Shown here piece after piece: positions 8,407-17,567 of a stretch of DNA of 64,000 nt (position 1 is its first letter; every line of letters begins with the position of its first letter). The DNA is taken from assembly GCF_023278365.1 (NCBI RefSeq), contig NZ_CP075338.1, forward strand, positions 806,001 through 870,000. The letters are read 5' to 3'. The notes beneath the pieces were generated by a model. The model was not told the DNA's origin and made no database searches. It saw nothing but the letters and a program-made list of their open reading frames with translations. This stretch comes from Epilithonimonas zeae. GTDB taxonomy: Bacteria > Bacteroidota > Bacteroidia > Flavobacteriales > Weeksellaceae. Both the position numbers and the translations under genes were made by a program.

Positions 8407-9057
8407 ATGAAAAGGATTTCCCAATTTTTATTTCTAGTTTTTTGTCTAATATTTCAAGCTCAAAACCTTAAAATCATTCAGAAACCGATTGATTATTCCA
8501 AAGAAAGAATGAAGCTGAGTCTGGATTATATGAAAGACCATCACAATTTAATCCAGAAAACCCCGAATATCATACCGAAAATCATTGTTCTGCATTACAC
8601 GGCTGGTGGAACGATTGAGTCGAATTTCAGATACTTCAGCAATTTATATCTAGAGAATCAACGAGCAACGCTTAAGAAACAAAGTTCTCTCAATGTTTCT
8701 GCTCATTTTCTGGTTGACAGAGACGGAACGGTTTATCAATTGGTTGACCCGGAATTGTTTGCAAGACATACGATTGGATTGAATTATTGCGCCATCGGTA
8801 TAGAAAATATCGGAAGTAAATCTCAACCTTTGACCGATAAGCAAGTTGAAGCCAATACAGAATTAGTCAAATATCTTGCAAAAAAATATCCGATTGAATA
8901 TCTCATCGGGCATTCGGAATATGGTGTTTTTAGGAATTCTAAACTTTGGAAAGAAACGGATTCTAAATATTTTACAGGGAAAGAAGACCCGGGTTCTGAT
9001 TTTATGAAAAAAGTAAGAGCAAAAGTAACTGATTTGAAACTGAAAAGCCAACCTTAA
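8407..9057 (+). CDS. N-acetylmuramoyl-L-alanine amidase (Amidase_2 fold), exported
   Basis: A 216-residue protein with a signal peptide (ending IFQAQ). The Amidase_2/PGRP zinc fold is clear: the first zinc His in VLHYTAGGT, then SAHFLVDRDGTVYQLV, the second His in FARHTIGLNYCAIGIENIG, and YLIGHSEYG, with a late acidic ligand in EDPGSDF. Such enzymes cut the amide bond between N-acetylmuramic acid and L-alanine in peptidoglycan or recycled muropeptides. The location is periplasmic or outer-membrane associated. It lies just downstream of a palindromic repeat element. Confidence 0.88.
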   Translation: MKRISQFLFLVFCLIFQAQNLKIIQKPIDYSKERMKLSLDYMKDHHNLIQKTPNIIPKIIVLHYTAGGTIESNFRYFSNLYLENQRATLKKQSSLNVSAHFLVDRDGTVYQLVDPELFARHTIGLNYCAIGIENIGSKSQPLTDKQVEANTELVKYLAKKYPIEYLIGHSEYGVFRNSKLWKETDSKYFTGKEDPGSDFMKKVRAKVTDLKLKSQP

Positions 9058-9067
9058 TTAATTTTAG

Positions 9068-9130
9068 TCTCGCTGATTAAGCAAATTTAGCAGATTCATT
9101 TTATCCGCTAAATCAATAGAATCTGCGAGA
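9068..9130. repeat. Imperfect inverted repeat element
   Basis: tctcgctgatt...atttagc (from 9068) and gctaaatcaatagaatctgcgaga (9107-9130) form imperfect arms. It occupies the gap between the convergent amidase and AddB-like genes and could act as a bidirectional terminator. Confidence 0.55.
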
Positions 9131-9140
9131 AATTATTTAA

Positions 9141-11834
9141 CTACCAACTCACCTTCTCTTTTTCCTCAAATGGAATTTCAGGATTCAGAATTTCAAAAAT
9201 TAGGTTTCTGATAGAATCTTCCACTTCAGAATCTTCGATGTCAATAAAGTTAAGTTTTTGTGGACCATTATTGACTTCTGCAAAAGACCAGATTGCCGTT
9301 TCGATATTATCAGGATTGATGTTCAAAACATTTTTGATACAATATTTATAAATCGAAAGCTGCAAAGCCTGCTTGTAATCGTCTCGGAAAAATAATTCCG
9401 GCAGTTTTTCTTCTTTGTTTTTACCAAGATTAATTGTTAAATTTTTCGGTTTTGCCGTTTTATAATCAATCACTCTTGTAATTCCGTCCAATCTATCGAT
9501 TCTGTCGATAAACCCATAAAAACTGATCTTGTCAGTTCTAATTTCATCAAGGTAAAAATCACAGTTGATTTCTTTCTCCAAATCCAGAATCTCCAAAGCA
9601 GAACCATTTTTCACCAACTCCAAATCATATTCTACAATATTGCGCACTACCCTTTTAGCAATTTCTTTGTGGATATAATTCATTCCGCGATTATAGAATT
9701 CCGGCTGGTGTTTCAGCTTCTCAATCGCAAAGTCAATCGCTGAATCTGTTTGTTGAAGTAAACTTTCTAAATCATTAACTAATAATAATTTATTCTTTAT
9801 TGGTTCGTGCAAAAATTGCAAAGCATAATGAACTAGGTTTCCATAATTTCTTTGGGATAATTCCTCTTCAATTTCGTTGGTTTCTCTGGTTTTGAGAAGA
9901 TTATTAAGATAGAAATCAATCGGATTATAAAGATAAGTCACAAGATGCGAAGGCGAAACTCGGTTTTTCCATTCGTTCAGAAGTCGCATTACTTCGTCGT
10001 TTTTATCGATTTTCATCAGCTCCTGAGCAATTGGTTCCGAGGAATTTTCGATAATAATATGTTCGATATTGTGCGGACTTTCCATTTCCAATTGGGTGAT
10101 AAAACGACTTTTTTCGCCTGTATTAACACCAGAACTCAATGCATTATAAAGCAAATGCACATTTTCCGAATTCTGAATCAATCGGTAAAAGTGATAAGCA
10201 TAAATACTGTCATTTTCAAGAAAAGTATTTAAACCAAAATTCTTGCGAACATCAAATGGAATGTAGGTATTTTGTGTATTTCCTAATGGTAATTTTCCTT
10301 CGTTGACGGATAACAATATTATATTCTTGAAGTTCAAAAGACGCGTCTCCAAAAGTCCCATAATCTGGAATCCAGCCAACGGTTCTCCCACAAAATCAAT
10401 ACTTTCTGAATTAACCAATTGATTAATGAGAACTTCCAAAGTTTCTATTTTAACATCAATCTGATAAGGTAATAATTGATTTTTGATGATTTTGAAAACA
10501 TTCTCAAACAACGCAATATTCTCATACTGAATATCATCCAATTCTTTGAATTTGAGCTCGTAACAGAACTTAATCAACAGATCTAAAAACGTTTGATAGT
10601 TTTCCGGTTTTTGTAAAAGCTGAAAATAACTGAGATTTCCAAGTAATTCCTGTAACAAAGTTTTAGAAATATAAACGATGTTTCTTTCTTCTATTGCGAA
10701 GATAAAATTTCGGATAATTTCAGAATCTTTTTCGTCATTTGGTAATTCTTCCAAGATTGGTAAAACATCGGCGTAATAATAACTAGATGATTTTTTTTCC
10801 TGCTGTTTCTGAAGATAAAACAGTTTCTTCATAGCATTACTGAAAGATAGATTCTTCAACGGAAATCCCATCGTAATATTCACGCTTTCAATAGCATTTA
10901 AACTGTCTAAAACGGCTGGCAAAAGATTTTCATCCAATAGGACCAAAGCTGTTTCTGATAATTCGTTTTTTGGAATTTTTTTTAGGATTTCAGGAAGGAA
11001 TTTGGCTTGGACAATATTTCCCGAAACTTCGTAGGTTTTGATTTTTTTTGGTTGTGAAAATTGATTTTCAATCCATTTGAAATTTCTACTGTCATTAAAT
11101 TCTTTCCACTTCAAAGTTTCTCTCAAAAACTTTCCGGATTCCTGTCTTTCGTCATCAATATAATATTGATCGGCTTGAAAATAAGTTTCGGCTTTGTTCC
11201 ATTGCAAAAGCCGTCTTATCAATTGCTCTTCCACTCTTGACAACGCATTGAATCCACAAAAAAGAAATTGCCGATTGGTTTGTTTGGCAAAATTTTCAAT
11301 TCCGGAAAAAGCATCTTGATATAACATTCCGGAAGTAGCGAGATTTTCTTTTTTCAATTCTGATTTCAGAAGTGGCAGAAACTCGTTCATTTTTCGCCAG
11401 AAATTAAGGTTTCGTTTTCTTGGATTGTCATCTTCGCCGAGATTTTCTCCCCAGTTTTTGATGCGTTCTTCGTCCAGCATCCAAAGCAGAATTTTCTGGT
11501 CGTCGTCAGAAAACTTCATCATATCATCCCAATCTTTCTGCAAAGTCGGAAACCATTTCAGAAACCCTGAAAAATCTTCGGAAGCATCAATTTTATTATA
11601 AATACGAAATGCGAATAGCCAAAGCGCAATGCCTTTGATTTCTACATTTTCTGATAATTCTGCGATGAGTTCGTCTATAGTGACAAAGTTGGGTAATAGC
11701 CCTTGGTAATGCTTTTCTTTCAGAATTCTTTTGATGAAAACCATTGGTCTTTTTCCGGGAAGAACAATATCGAGCTCGGAAATGTCCTGATGGTTTTCTA
11801 ATAATTCTGAAATAATCTTCTGAAGAAACTGCAT
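9141..11834 (-). CDS. AddB/RecB-type PD-(D/E)XK nuclease family protein
   Basis: An 897-residue cytosolic protein. The C-terminal ~230 residues hold a RecB-type PD-(D/E)XK nuclease: the H in GNLVHYALQFLH, the FYGFIDRIDRLDGITRVIDYKTAKP core with catalytic Asp and Lys, and the QLSIYKY helix. The N-terminal two thirds resemble a degenerate UvrD/AddB helicase fold (DIVLPGKRPMVFIKRIL, FQIMGLLETRLLNFKNIILLSVNEGKLP) without a clear Walker A motif. In Bacteroidota this protein usually works with a RecB-like helicase in double-strand-break end processing. The partner is not in this window. Confidence 0.82.
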   Translation of the reverse strand: MQFLQKIISELLENHQDISELDIVLPGKRPMVFIKRILKEKHYQGLLPNFVTIDELIAELSENVEIKGIALWLFAFRIYNKIDASEDFSGFLKWFPTLQKDWDDMMKFSDDDQKILLWMLDEERIKNWGENLGEDDNPRKRNLNFWRKMNEFLPLLKSELKKENLATSGMLYQDAFSGIENFAKQTNRQFLFCGFNALSRVEEQLIRRLLQWNKAETYFQADQYYIDDERQESGKFLRETLKWKEFNDSRNFKWIENQFSQPKKIKTYEVSGNIVQAKFLPEILKKIPKNELSETALVLLDENLLPAVLDSLNAIESVNITMGFPLKNLSFSNAMKKLFYLQKQQEKKSSSYYYADVLPILEELPNDEKDSEIIRNFIFAIEERNIVYISKTLLQELLGNLSYFQLLQKPENYQTFLDLLIKFCYELKFKELDDIQYENIALFENVFKIIKNQLLPYQIDVKIETLEVLINQLVNSESIDFVGEPLAGFQIMGLLETRLLNFKNIILLSVNEGKLPLGNTQNTYIPFDVRKNFGLNTFLENDSIYAYHFYRLIQNSENVHLLYNALSSGVNTGEKSRFITQLEMESPHNIEHIIIENSSEPIAQELMKIDKNDEVMRLLNEWKNRVSPSHLVTYLYNPIDFYLNNLLKTRETNEIEEELSQRNYGNLVHYALQFLHEPIKNKLLLVNDLESLLQQTDSAIDFAIEKLKHQPEFYNRGMNYIHKEIAKRVVRNIVEYDLELVKNGSALEILDLEKEINCDFYLDEIRTDKISFYGFIDRIDRLDGITRVIDYKTAKPKNLTINLGKNKEEKLPELFFRDDYKQALQLSIYKYCIKNVLNINPDNIETAIWSFAEVNNGPQKLNFIDIEDSEVEDSIRNLIFEILNPEIPFEEKEKVSW

Positions 11835-11904
11835 TTTATATAATTGATGAATTATAATTGATAAAAGCTAATTGATGATGGATTGAAAATAATCATACAA
11901 ATCT

Positions 11905-11934
11905 TATAAAAAAGCCTTTAAAAACTTAAAGGCT
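11905..11934 (-). terminator. Terminator hairpin, minus strand (possibly bidirectional)
   Basis: AGCCTTTAA (11913-11921) pairs with TTAAAGGCT (11926-11934). On the minus strand it is followed by a T run (the A tract near 11907-11912). It could end readthrough from the lipoprotein gene at 12237. Confidence 0.55.
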
Positions 11935-11970
11935 CAATTTAATTCTTTTTTTGTTGACTTGAAGTATATT

Positions 11971-12040
11971 TTAAACGCAAAGTCCGCAAAGATTTTTTTG
12001 AAATTTTAAAAATATTTTTAAGTTCGCAAAGACGCTTTGC
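11971..12040. repeat. GCAAAG-type short repeat cluster
   Basis: cgcaaagtccgcaaag near 11974 is followed by the hairpin GCAAAG-acg-CTTTGC (12026-12040). This repeat style recurs in the elements at 8271 and 35463. Confidence 0.5.
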
Positions 12041-12112
12041 TCATCAAAGAATGATAAATTTGTTGTTAATTTCTTTTTGATTTCAAAACTTTATTTGGGT
12101 GACAAATGCCTT

Positions 12113-12226
12113 AGCCCCGATTGCAACGGCATCCTTTTTTGTTATTGCGATGGTTGAATGGTTCAACAGATTGCTTCACTTCGTTCGCAATGACAAAAAA
12201 GATATAGTGGAAAGCGGGATTAAGCT
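12113..12226. repeat. Mosaic inverted-repeat intergenic element
   Basis: Imperfect outer arms run from agccccgattgcaacggcat to gatatagtggaaagcgggat with matching ttttttgt/acaaaaaa inner ends. Inside, ATTGCGA (12144-12150) pairs with TCGCAAT (12185-12191) and encloses the hairpin GTTGAA-tgg-TTCAAC. I recall similar gccccgatt...aaagcggga elements being widespread between flavobacterial genes, but cannot confirm that here. Confidence 0.6.
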
Positions 12227-12236
12227 CTTGAAATAA

Positions 12237-12656
12237 TTACTCTACAACCACTTTTTTCTCAAAGAATGTGTTGGCTCCGGCTGTGTCTTTTCCAGTCCAG
12301 AATTTGAACGTGTAAGTTCCTGTTTTTACAGGTTTGAAGTTGATTCGACTGCCATCTACATAGGTTCCGTCGCCACAAACGTCATTGGTTTTGTAAGCAA
12401 AATTGGCGATTGTGCGGACAGAATCGTTGGTATAATTGTAATCATAACTGTAAATGCCTTCACATGTTTTTTTGAATGTAGAATATGCGAGAATCTCCTG
12501 CGTAACACCTAACGACATTGTGTCCATCGGGATTTTCACACTGTCTATTTTGGTTGGGAAAACCTCTTCAATCTGGCTGTAATCATCATTGTCCTTACAG
12601 GAAACTGCCAATGCTGAAAATCCTATTAAAGCTGATAAAATAAATACTTTCTTCAT
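12237..12656 (-). CDS. Putative lipoprotein
   Basis: A 139-residue protein with a lipoprotein signal (MKKVFILSALIGFSALAVSC; lipobox LAVSC). The mature part is beta-rich with an Ig-like ending (YTFKFWTGKDTAGANTFFEKKVVVE). Three further Cys residues could form disulfides (KKTCEGIYSY, TNDVCGDGTYV). I do not recognise a named family. It lies 14 nt downstream of rsmG on the same strand and is probably co-transcribed with it, although no functional link is evident. Confidence 0.65.
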   Translation of the reverse strand: MKKVFILSALIGFSALAVSCKDNDDYSQIEEVFPTKIDSVKIPMDTMSLGVTQEILAYSTFKKTCEGIYSYDYNYTNDSVRTIANFAYKTNDVCGDGTYVDGSRINFKPVKTGTYTFKFWTGKDTAGANTFFEKKVVVE

Positions 12657-12670
12657 AATCGTTTCTTATT

Positions 12671-13306
12671 TTAGTTATTGAAATTGCCTTTTGAGAGATA
12701 AACTACTTTTTTTGTATCAAAAAACTCGCCATCGAAATAATTTTTCAAACTAAAAATTTCGCATTTCAATCCTGCCAATTCTTCTGCTAAGTCGCCACCT
12801 TTTAAGTAAAGAACACCGTTGTGTTTTGGATTGAATTGGTCTTTTTCAAATTTCCCTCTCAGCCAAGTCAGGAAAACCGGCATTTGAGTCACTGCTCTGC
12901 TGACTACGAAATGGAATTTTTCTTTCAATTGCTCCGCTCTCATATGATGAGCTGTTACGTTTTTCAGACCAAGACTTTCCGCCACCCCTTTTACCACGGT
13001 AATTTTTTTTCCGATACTATCTACTAAAGTGAATTGAACATTCGGGAAAAGAATTGCCAGCGGAATTCCTGGAAAACCGCCGCCGGTTCCGATATCCAAA
13101 ACCTTAGTTCCATCTGCAAACTCCATCACTTTCGCAATTCCTAAAGAATGTAGAATATGCTTCTCATAGAGACTGTCTGTGTCTTTTCTGGAAATGACGT
13201 TGATTTTCTCATTCCAATCTTTGTACAAAACTTCTAGTTCTGCAAATTGATTTTTTTGTTCGTTGGTAATATTCGGGAAATATTGTAAAATTAATTCTAA
13301 AGACAT
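12671..13306 (-). CDS. rsmG: 16S rRNA (guanine527-N7)-methyltransferase RsmG
   Basis: A 211-residue cytosolic enzyme of the usual family length. Its S-adenosylmethionine-binding motif is VLDIGTGGGFPGIPLAI, preceded by the characteristic NVISRKDTDSLYEKHILHSL and followed by FTLVDSIGKKITVV and FVVSRAVTQM. RsmG (GidB) methylates N7 of G527 in 16S rRNA, and loss causes low-level streptomycin resistance in several bacteria. It is followed by a small lipoprotein gene after 14 nt. A terminator of the upstream T9SS gene lies about 45 nt ahead of its start. Confidence 0.93.
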   Translation of the reverse strand: MSLELILQYFPNITNEQKNQFAELEVLYKDWNEKINVISRKDTDSLYEKHILHSLGIAKVMEFADGTKVLDIGTGGGFPGIPLAILFPNVQFTLVDSIGKKITVVKGVAESLGLKNVTAHHMRAEQLKEKFHFVVSRAVTQMPVFLTWLRGKFEKDQFNPKHNGVLYLKGGDLAEELAGLKCEIFSLKNYFDGEFFDTKKVVYLSKGNFNN

Positions 13307-13349
13307 AAGGCGAAATTATGAAAAGATTTGTTAATATTAATTATAAATA

Positions 13350-13380
13350 AAAAAACCATCAAAAATTAATCTGATGGTTC
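13350..13380 (-). terminator. Rho-independent terminator after the large T9SS gene
   Basis: AACCATCA (13354-13361) pairs with TGATGGTT (13372-13379). On the minus strand the stem is followed by a long T run (A run at 13348-13355). Confidence 0.8.
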
Positions 13381-13403
13381 TTAAATTTCAAAGTTTTAAG
13401 TGT

Positions 13404-16400
13404 TTATTTTAAAACTTTTTTGGTCATCGTTGTATTTCTAGAATTCACTTTTATAATGTACATCCCTTCTGGAAGGTTTGTCTTATTAATTAAAACTTCT
13501 TTCTTTGCATTTTTTGTGTTATATAATAATCTTCCAACAGAATCATAAAGACTTACTTCGTCTATATTATCATCCGACTTCACGATAAAATTCTGAGTAT
13601 CTTTTGAAATGATGATTCCTTTTTTGGCTGTATTATCTGTTCCTAATGTTTCCAAAGATTTGTAAACCACTTCAAATCTATCTTCGTATTGTCCAGCATT
13701 GGTATTGAAAACGTATCCGTTATCTGTAATGTTGATGACTTTATTCAGATATTTATCTTTCAAATAAACCGCTTGATTTGTGTTGAAAATCCCATCTCTG
13801 TCTGTTAATGAAATCGTATAATTTCCAGATACAGAGGCTTTGAAACCTAATTTTGCAACATCTTCTGTATTGAAATTAGAATCCTTTGCCTGGATTGCTA
13901 ACTTGTGGCTGTCTAATACACTCCAGAAAGAATCGTTTCCGATTGCTAAAAGATCTGCATCATAATCGCTATCAAAACCATTGGTTGCATTATTGATATA
14001 TCCAATCAAAATCTCGTTGTTAATATCTGTTGGCGATTTGAACTCTAACCAAAATCTGTTTTTCTGAACAGCTGTTTTATTGTAGTAATTGGCAATATCA
14101 GAATTTCTCATCGAATTTTTGAATACCAAAGGTTGGTTTTTACCAGCTGGCTTTGCTTGAATGATAAATCCTTGACCTACAGAAATATTACCATTTGGTT
14201 TTCCGTTATTCGATCCATAATATGTTGCGGATGTTCCTCCAACTACTGTAGCAATCGCATAATTGTTACCACTGTAATTACTGCTTTGTTGAGAGATGAT
14301 TTGTCCATCATTGTTGGTCCAGAAATATCCGATACCATAAATCTTAGAGCTATTTTCTGCAAAGAACTCATCAAAACTAATATTAGAAGGATAAGGATTT
14401 CCAACCATATTGTAACCGTGTTGTGCATTGGTATATTTCAAATTATAAGTTGCTACATCTCCGTTTTGAGGCGTTCCTACAAACTCGAATTTAGAAGTTG
14501 GAGAAGTTACCGTTACAGTTTCCGGGAAACTGTTTTTTCCTCTAATCGCATATCCTCTTGCTGGCTGAAATACAGATGAAGAATTCAGTGTAATATCGTT
14601 AGCAATAGTTGTTACGAAATAGTCATTAGCTTCATTATAAACATAAAATCTGTTCCAAGGTGTTCCAGTTCCTGTTGTTGAAGCTTGGTTGTAACCATCT
14701 GAAAACTGGTAAAGATTCTGACCAATTACAGGTGTTGACCAATAATTATATCCCATTTTTGGAATAATCGCTGATTTTTTAACAGTTACATTTCCTACAT
14801 TTGAAGCATTACCTACTTGTAAAAGATTAGCATCGTGCTCTACAGTGAATGAGTTAGTTGCAGTATTATTATTTGCAATCTGACCATTAACTGTGATAAA
14901 TCCTCCTGTTTTAACCGTCAATGTTCCTCCAGCGTTGATTGTTAAATTTTGACTTTCAAAGTTTCCGTAAACTGTTGTATCATAATTGGTATCAATAATA
15001 GCATTTTTGGTTGCTGTTGGTACACCGTTACTCCAATGCGGGTTGGAGGCGTTTTGCCAGATTGTATCGTTAGATGCAAATATATAATTGTAGTATATAC
15101 CTCCAATCTCAGGACCTGAACCACCAGGAAGATATTGGAAAACATACTGCATATAACTTGTATTATAGAAATATAATCTGATATACAGTTTCTCGTTAGG
15201 TCCAACTTTCAATCCATCAGCAAAATTAGAAGTATTCAAAGTATATGCATTTGTAACTGTGCCAGTTTTAAGCACTGAATAATCAGAAAAATCCGCACTC
15301 TTAGAATATCTCAATTCATAAGTAGCACCATTTGTACCTTTAGCAACATAGCTGAATGTTTTTGGTTCAATTGTTTTATTCGGACTCACATTATCCAAAA
15401 TAAACTGTGCGTATCTATTTGTATTGATCGTTGTAGAATTACCATTACTTTCCAGATAATAAGCCTTAGGGTTGGTTTCTCCTCCAACGGCTACTGTCAT
15501 TCCGCCAGTTGTCGTCATTGTTGTAGAATTGATGAAAGACTGAAAAGCAGTAGCTGTAAAGTTATTCTGATCCCAACGGATAAGTGGCGAAGTTGTATTC
15601 ACATTGTTATTAATACTTACTGTTGCCGTGTTGGAAACACCATACTCGTTGGTAATGTAGTATGAGAAAGAATCTGCTCCAACATAATCCTTTGAAGGAA
15701 TATAATTGATGCTTTTATCCGCATTAAGTGACGTTGTACCGTGTGACGGCTGTGTATATATTAACGTATTGATTTTATTACTATAATCGTCATTAATTAA
15801 TACATTGATATCGATATCATTATTTACAATGTTAGTTACAGAATCGTCATAAGCAATAGGAGCAGTTGAACTGAATTCCACATTTCCGATAAATGCAGGG
15901 CCAACATTGTCTCCGTTTTTCAACAGAATCTGGAAAGCATTCCAAGTATTATAAACGTAAACTCTCAGATATAAAACCTGTCCGTCTGTTGCAATTGGTT
16001 TTGAGAAATTTTTTAAAGATATTTCTTTTAGAGTATTTGTAACAGTAGTTTCCGGCAATACATTGAAAGCTGTCGTAAAGCTGCTGTTAAGAGAATAATC
16101 AATTTTGATTTTTGCATCTCCACCTTGTGTTAAACAAAGGAAATTAAACTCAGAAAGATTCAGCTTATATCCATTTTTTGGACTGATTGTAAACTGAATA
16201 TACTTTGATTTATCAATAGTTTCAACATTTTTGTCTGGCCAACCATTGGTCTGAAAAGCATTGTATCCACTCAAACTGATATTTTGAACATAGGATTGAG
16301 TCACCGTAGAAGTCATATTACCAACAACAACCTGCGAATTATAAACGCTTGGCGTATAGTTAGAATTATTCCATCTGGTTAAAGCTTTATCAACATTGTT

Positions 16401-17240
16401 GGCAACTGTAAGACTAACGGTAGCTTCATTGGATAAACCAGTCGTATTGCTGATTTTATATTTGAAAGTATCTGTTCCTGTATAACCTGTTGTTGGTTTA
16501 TAAGTTACATTGGTAGTTCCATTCACAGTTATTGTCCCGTGTGCTGGCTGTTGCGTTATTGTAATTCCATTAATAGTTGTAGTAGAAACATCATTACTTA
16601 AAATATCCAGTACCGCTTCATTATTTTTATAAGCAGTATAGCTGTCGTTATTAGCTGTTGGAACCGTTGGAGTATCTACAGAAACAGTTCCTGTAAAATT
16701 AGGTCCGGCTCCTGTTCCTCCGTTTGGAGTGTAAGATAAATGGAAATTATTGTAAGTATCGTAAATGTAAAAACGTACATAAAGTGTCTTCCCGGAAGCC
16801 AACAAAAGATTATTAAAACTCTGTGATATAGTCTGCCAGCTACCTCCATTTACACTTCGTGACAACAGAGTTTGTGAATTAGAAAAATCTGAATTCGTAG
16901 AATATCTGATTTCAAATTTTGATGTTCCACCTTGATTTCTGAATGTGAGGTTTAAATTTCCTAAATTAATTTTATAATTATTGCTTGGATTTATAGTAAA
17001 TTGAATATATTTACTAGTATCAATTGTACTGGATGAAGGTAATCCTGATATCAAGAAAAATGTCTCACTCCAAGAAGTTGGAGCTACGGATACCCCTCCA
17101 GCAGTTGTTATATTTTGTGCAATAACATTGCTTCCGGTTGTTGGCGTAAGATCATTTTTAGTCCATCTTACTAGTTCCGTTTGTGCAAAAAAGAAATTCG
17201 CAAAGAGTAGTACAAAGAATAAAGTGTAGTGTTTTTTCAT
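13404..17240 (-). CDS. Large T9SS-secreted multidomain protein with triplicated modules
   Basis: A 1278-residue exported protein with a signal peptide (ending ANFFFAQ) and a Type IX secretion type A sorting domain at the C-terminus (last ~75 residues: VSLYDSVGRLLYN, LPEGMYIIKV, TTMTKKVLK). Three copies of a ~170-residue jelly-roll-like module start LVRWTKNDLTPT, LTRWNNSNYTPS and LIRWDQNNFTAT; the first two are each followed by a cadherin/Ig-like segment (NNDSYTAYKNNEAVLDILSND; YDDSVTNIVNNDIDINVLIND). A long beta-rich region (NLTINAGGTLTVKTGGFITVNGQ) follows. No catalytic motif is seen, so adhesion or ligand binding is inferred. Confidence 0.85.
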   Translation of the reverse strand: MKKHYTLFFVLLFANFFFAQTELVRWTKNDLTPTTGSNVIAQNITTAGGVSVAPTSWSETFFLISGLPSSSTIDTSKYIQFTINPSNNYKINLGNLNLTFRNQGGTSKFEIRYSTNSDFSNSQTLLSRSVNGGSWQTISQSFNNLLLASGKTLYVRFYIYDTYNNFHLSYTPNGGTGAGPNFTGTVSVDTPTVPTANNDSYTAYKNNEAVLDILSNDVSTTTINGITITQQPAHGTITVNGTTNVTYKPTTGYTGTDTFKYKISNTTGLSNEATVSLTVANNVDKALTRWNNSNYTPSVYNSQVVVGNMTSTVTQSYVQNISLSGYNAFQTNGWPDKNVETIDKSKYIQFTISPKNGYKLNLSEFNFLCLTQGGDAKIKIDYSLNSSFTTAFNVLPETTVTNTLKEISLKNFSKPIATDGQVLYLRVYVYNTWNAFQILLKNGDNVGPAFIGNVEFSSTAPIAYDDSVTNIVNNDIDINVLINDDYSNKINTLIYTQPSHGTTSLNADKSINYIPSKDYVGADSFSYYITNEYGVSNTATVSINNNVNTTSPLIRWDQNNFTATAFQSFINSTTMTTTGGMTVAVGGETNPKAYYLESNGNSTTINTNRYAQFILDNVSPNKTIEPKTFSYVAKGTNGATYELRYSKSADFSDYSVLKTGTVTNAYTLNTSNFADGLKVGPNEKLYIRLYFYNTSYMQYVFQYLPGGSGPEIGGIYYNYIFASNDTIWQNASNPHWSNGVPTATKNAIIDTNYDTTVYGNFESQNLTINAGGTLTVKTGGFITVNGQIANNNTATNSFTVEHDANLLQVGNASNVGNVTVKKSAIIPKMGYNYWSTPVIGQNLYQFSDGYNQASTTGTGTPWNRFYVYNEANDYFVTTIANDITLNSSSVFQPARGYAIRGKNSFPETVTVTSPTSKFEFVGTPQNGDVATYNLKYTNAQHGYNMVGNPYPSNISFDEFFAENSSKIYGIGYFWTNNDGQIISQQSSNYSGNNYAIATVVGGTSATYYGSNNGKPNGNISVGQGFIIQAKPAGKNQPLVFKNSMRNSDIANYYNKTAVQKNRFWLEFKSPTDINNEILIGYINNATNGFDSDYDADLLAIGNDSFWSVLDSHKLAIQAKDSNFNTEDVAKLGFKASVSGNYTISLTDRDGIFNTNQAVYLKDKYLNKVINITDNGYVFNTNAGQYEDRFEVVYKSLETLGTDNTAKKGIIISKDTQNFIVKSDDNIDEVSLYDSVGRLLYNTKNAKKEVLINKTNLPEGMYIIKVNSRNTTMTKKVLK

Positions 17241-17266
17241 CGTTCTTAAGTGGTTTTTAGAGCGTG

Positions 17267-17274
17267 CAAAATTA
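17267..17274 (-). promoter_or_regulatory. Promoter -7 element TAATTTTG for the T9SS gene
   Basis: On the minus strand TAATTTTG fits the Bacteroidota TAnnTTTG consensus, about 27 nt before the start codon. No clear -33 TTG is seen. Confidence 0.5.
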
Positions 17275-17480
17275 AATTACAGATTCGAAATAAATATTAA
17301 CATATGGTAAAAAATTTTCAAGTCGGATTTTAGGTGATTTAATTAAATTCCATGCTAAAAATGACAATTTCTTTCATAGTTATCTACAATCCTCATTTGT
17401 GTGTTTACTAAACTGATTGCAATATTATTGATAATAATACAGAATCTAAATTTTTTAGCGCTAAACCCTTATGAATAAAG

Positions 17481-17503
17481 TAAAAACTATCCCTTGGGAT
17501 AGT
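17481..17503 (-). terminator. Terminator downstream of the TPR/LuxR regulator
   Basis: ACTATCCC (17486-17493) pairs perfectly with GGGATAGT (17496-17503). Read on the minus strand it is followed by TTTTTAC. Confidence 0.7.
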
Positions 17504-17567
17504 CTTTGTATGGGCAATGTAGTAGGTGTTTTTACCTAGATGTAGGGGTAATGTAGTAGGTAGAAAA

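Larger units (their letters stand above)
11835..12236. other. Gene-free region with terminator and repeat elements
   Basis: It holds a terminator hairpin (11913-11934), GCAAAG-type repeats (11971-12040) and a mosaic inverted-repeat element (12113-12226). I see no coding sequence. Confidence 0.7.
17241..17567. other. Intergenic region with promoter, terminator and a 12-bp direct repeat
   Basis: No gene is visible. It contains the minus-strand promoter element of the T9SS gene (17267-17274), a hairpin terminator (17481-17503), and aatgtagtaggt repeated at 17516-17527 and 17550-17561. Confidence 0.6.

Noticed and set aside
14133-14579. 148-codon plus-strand frame inside the T9SS gene
   Set aside because: It lies wholly antisense to a well-supported gene and shows no domain or start signal; several similar antisense frames were dismissed for the same reason.
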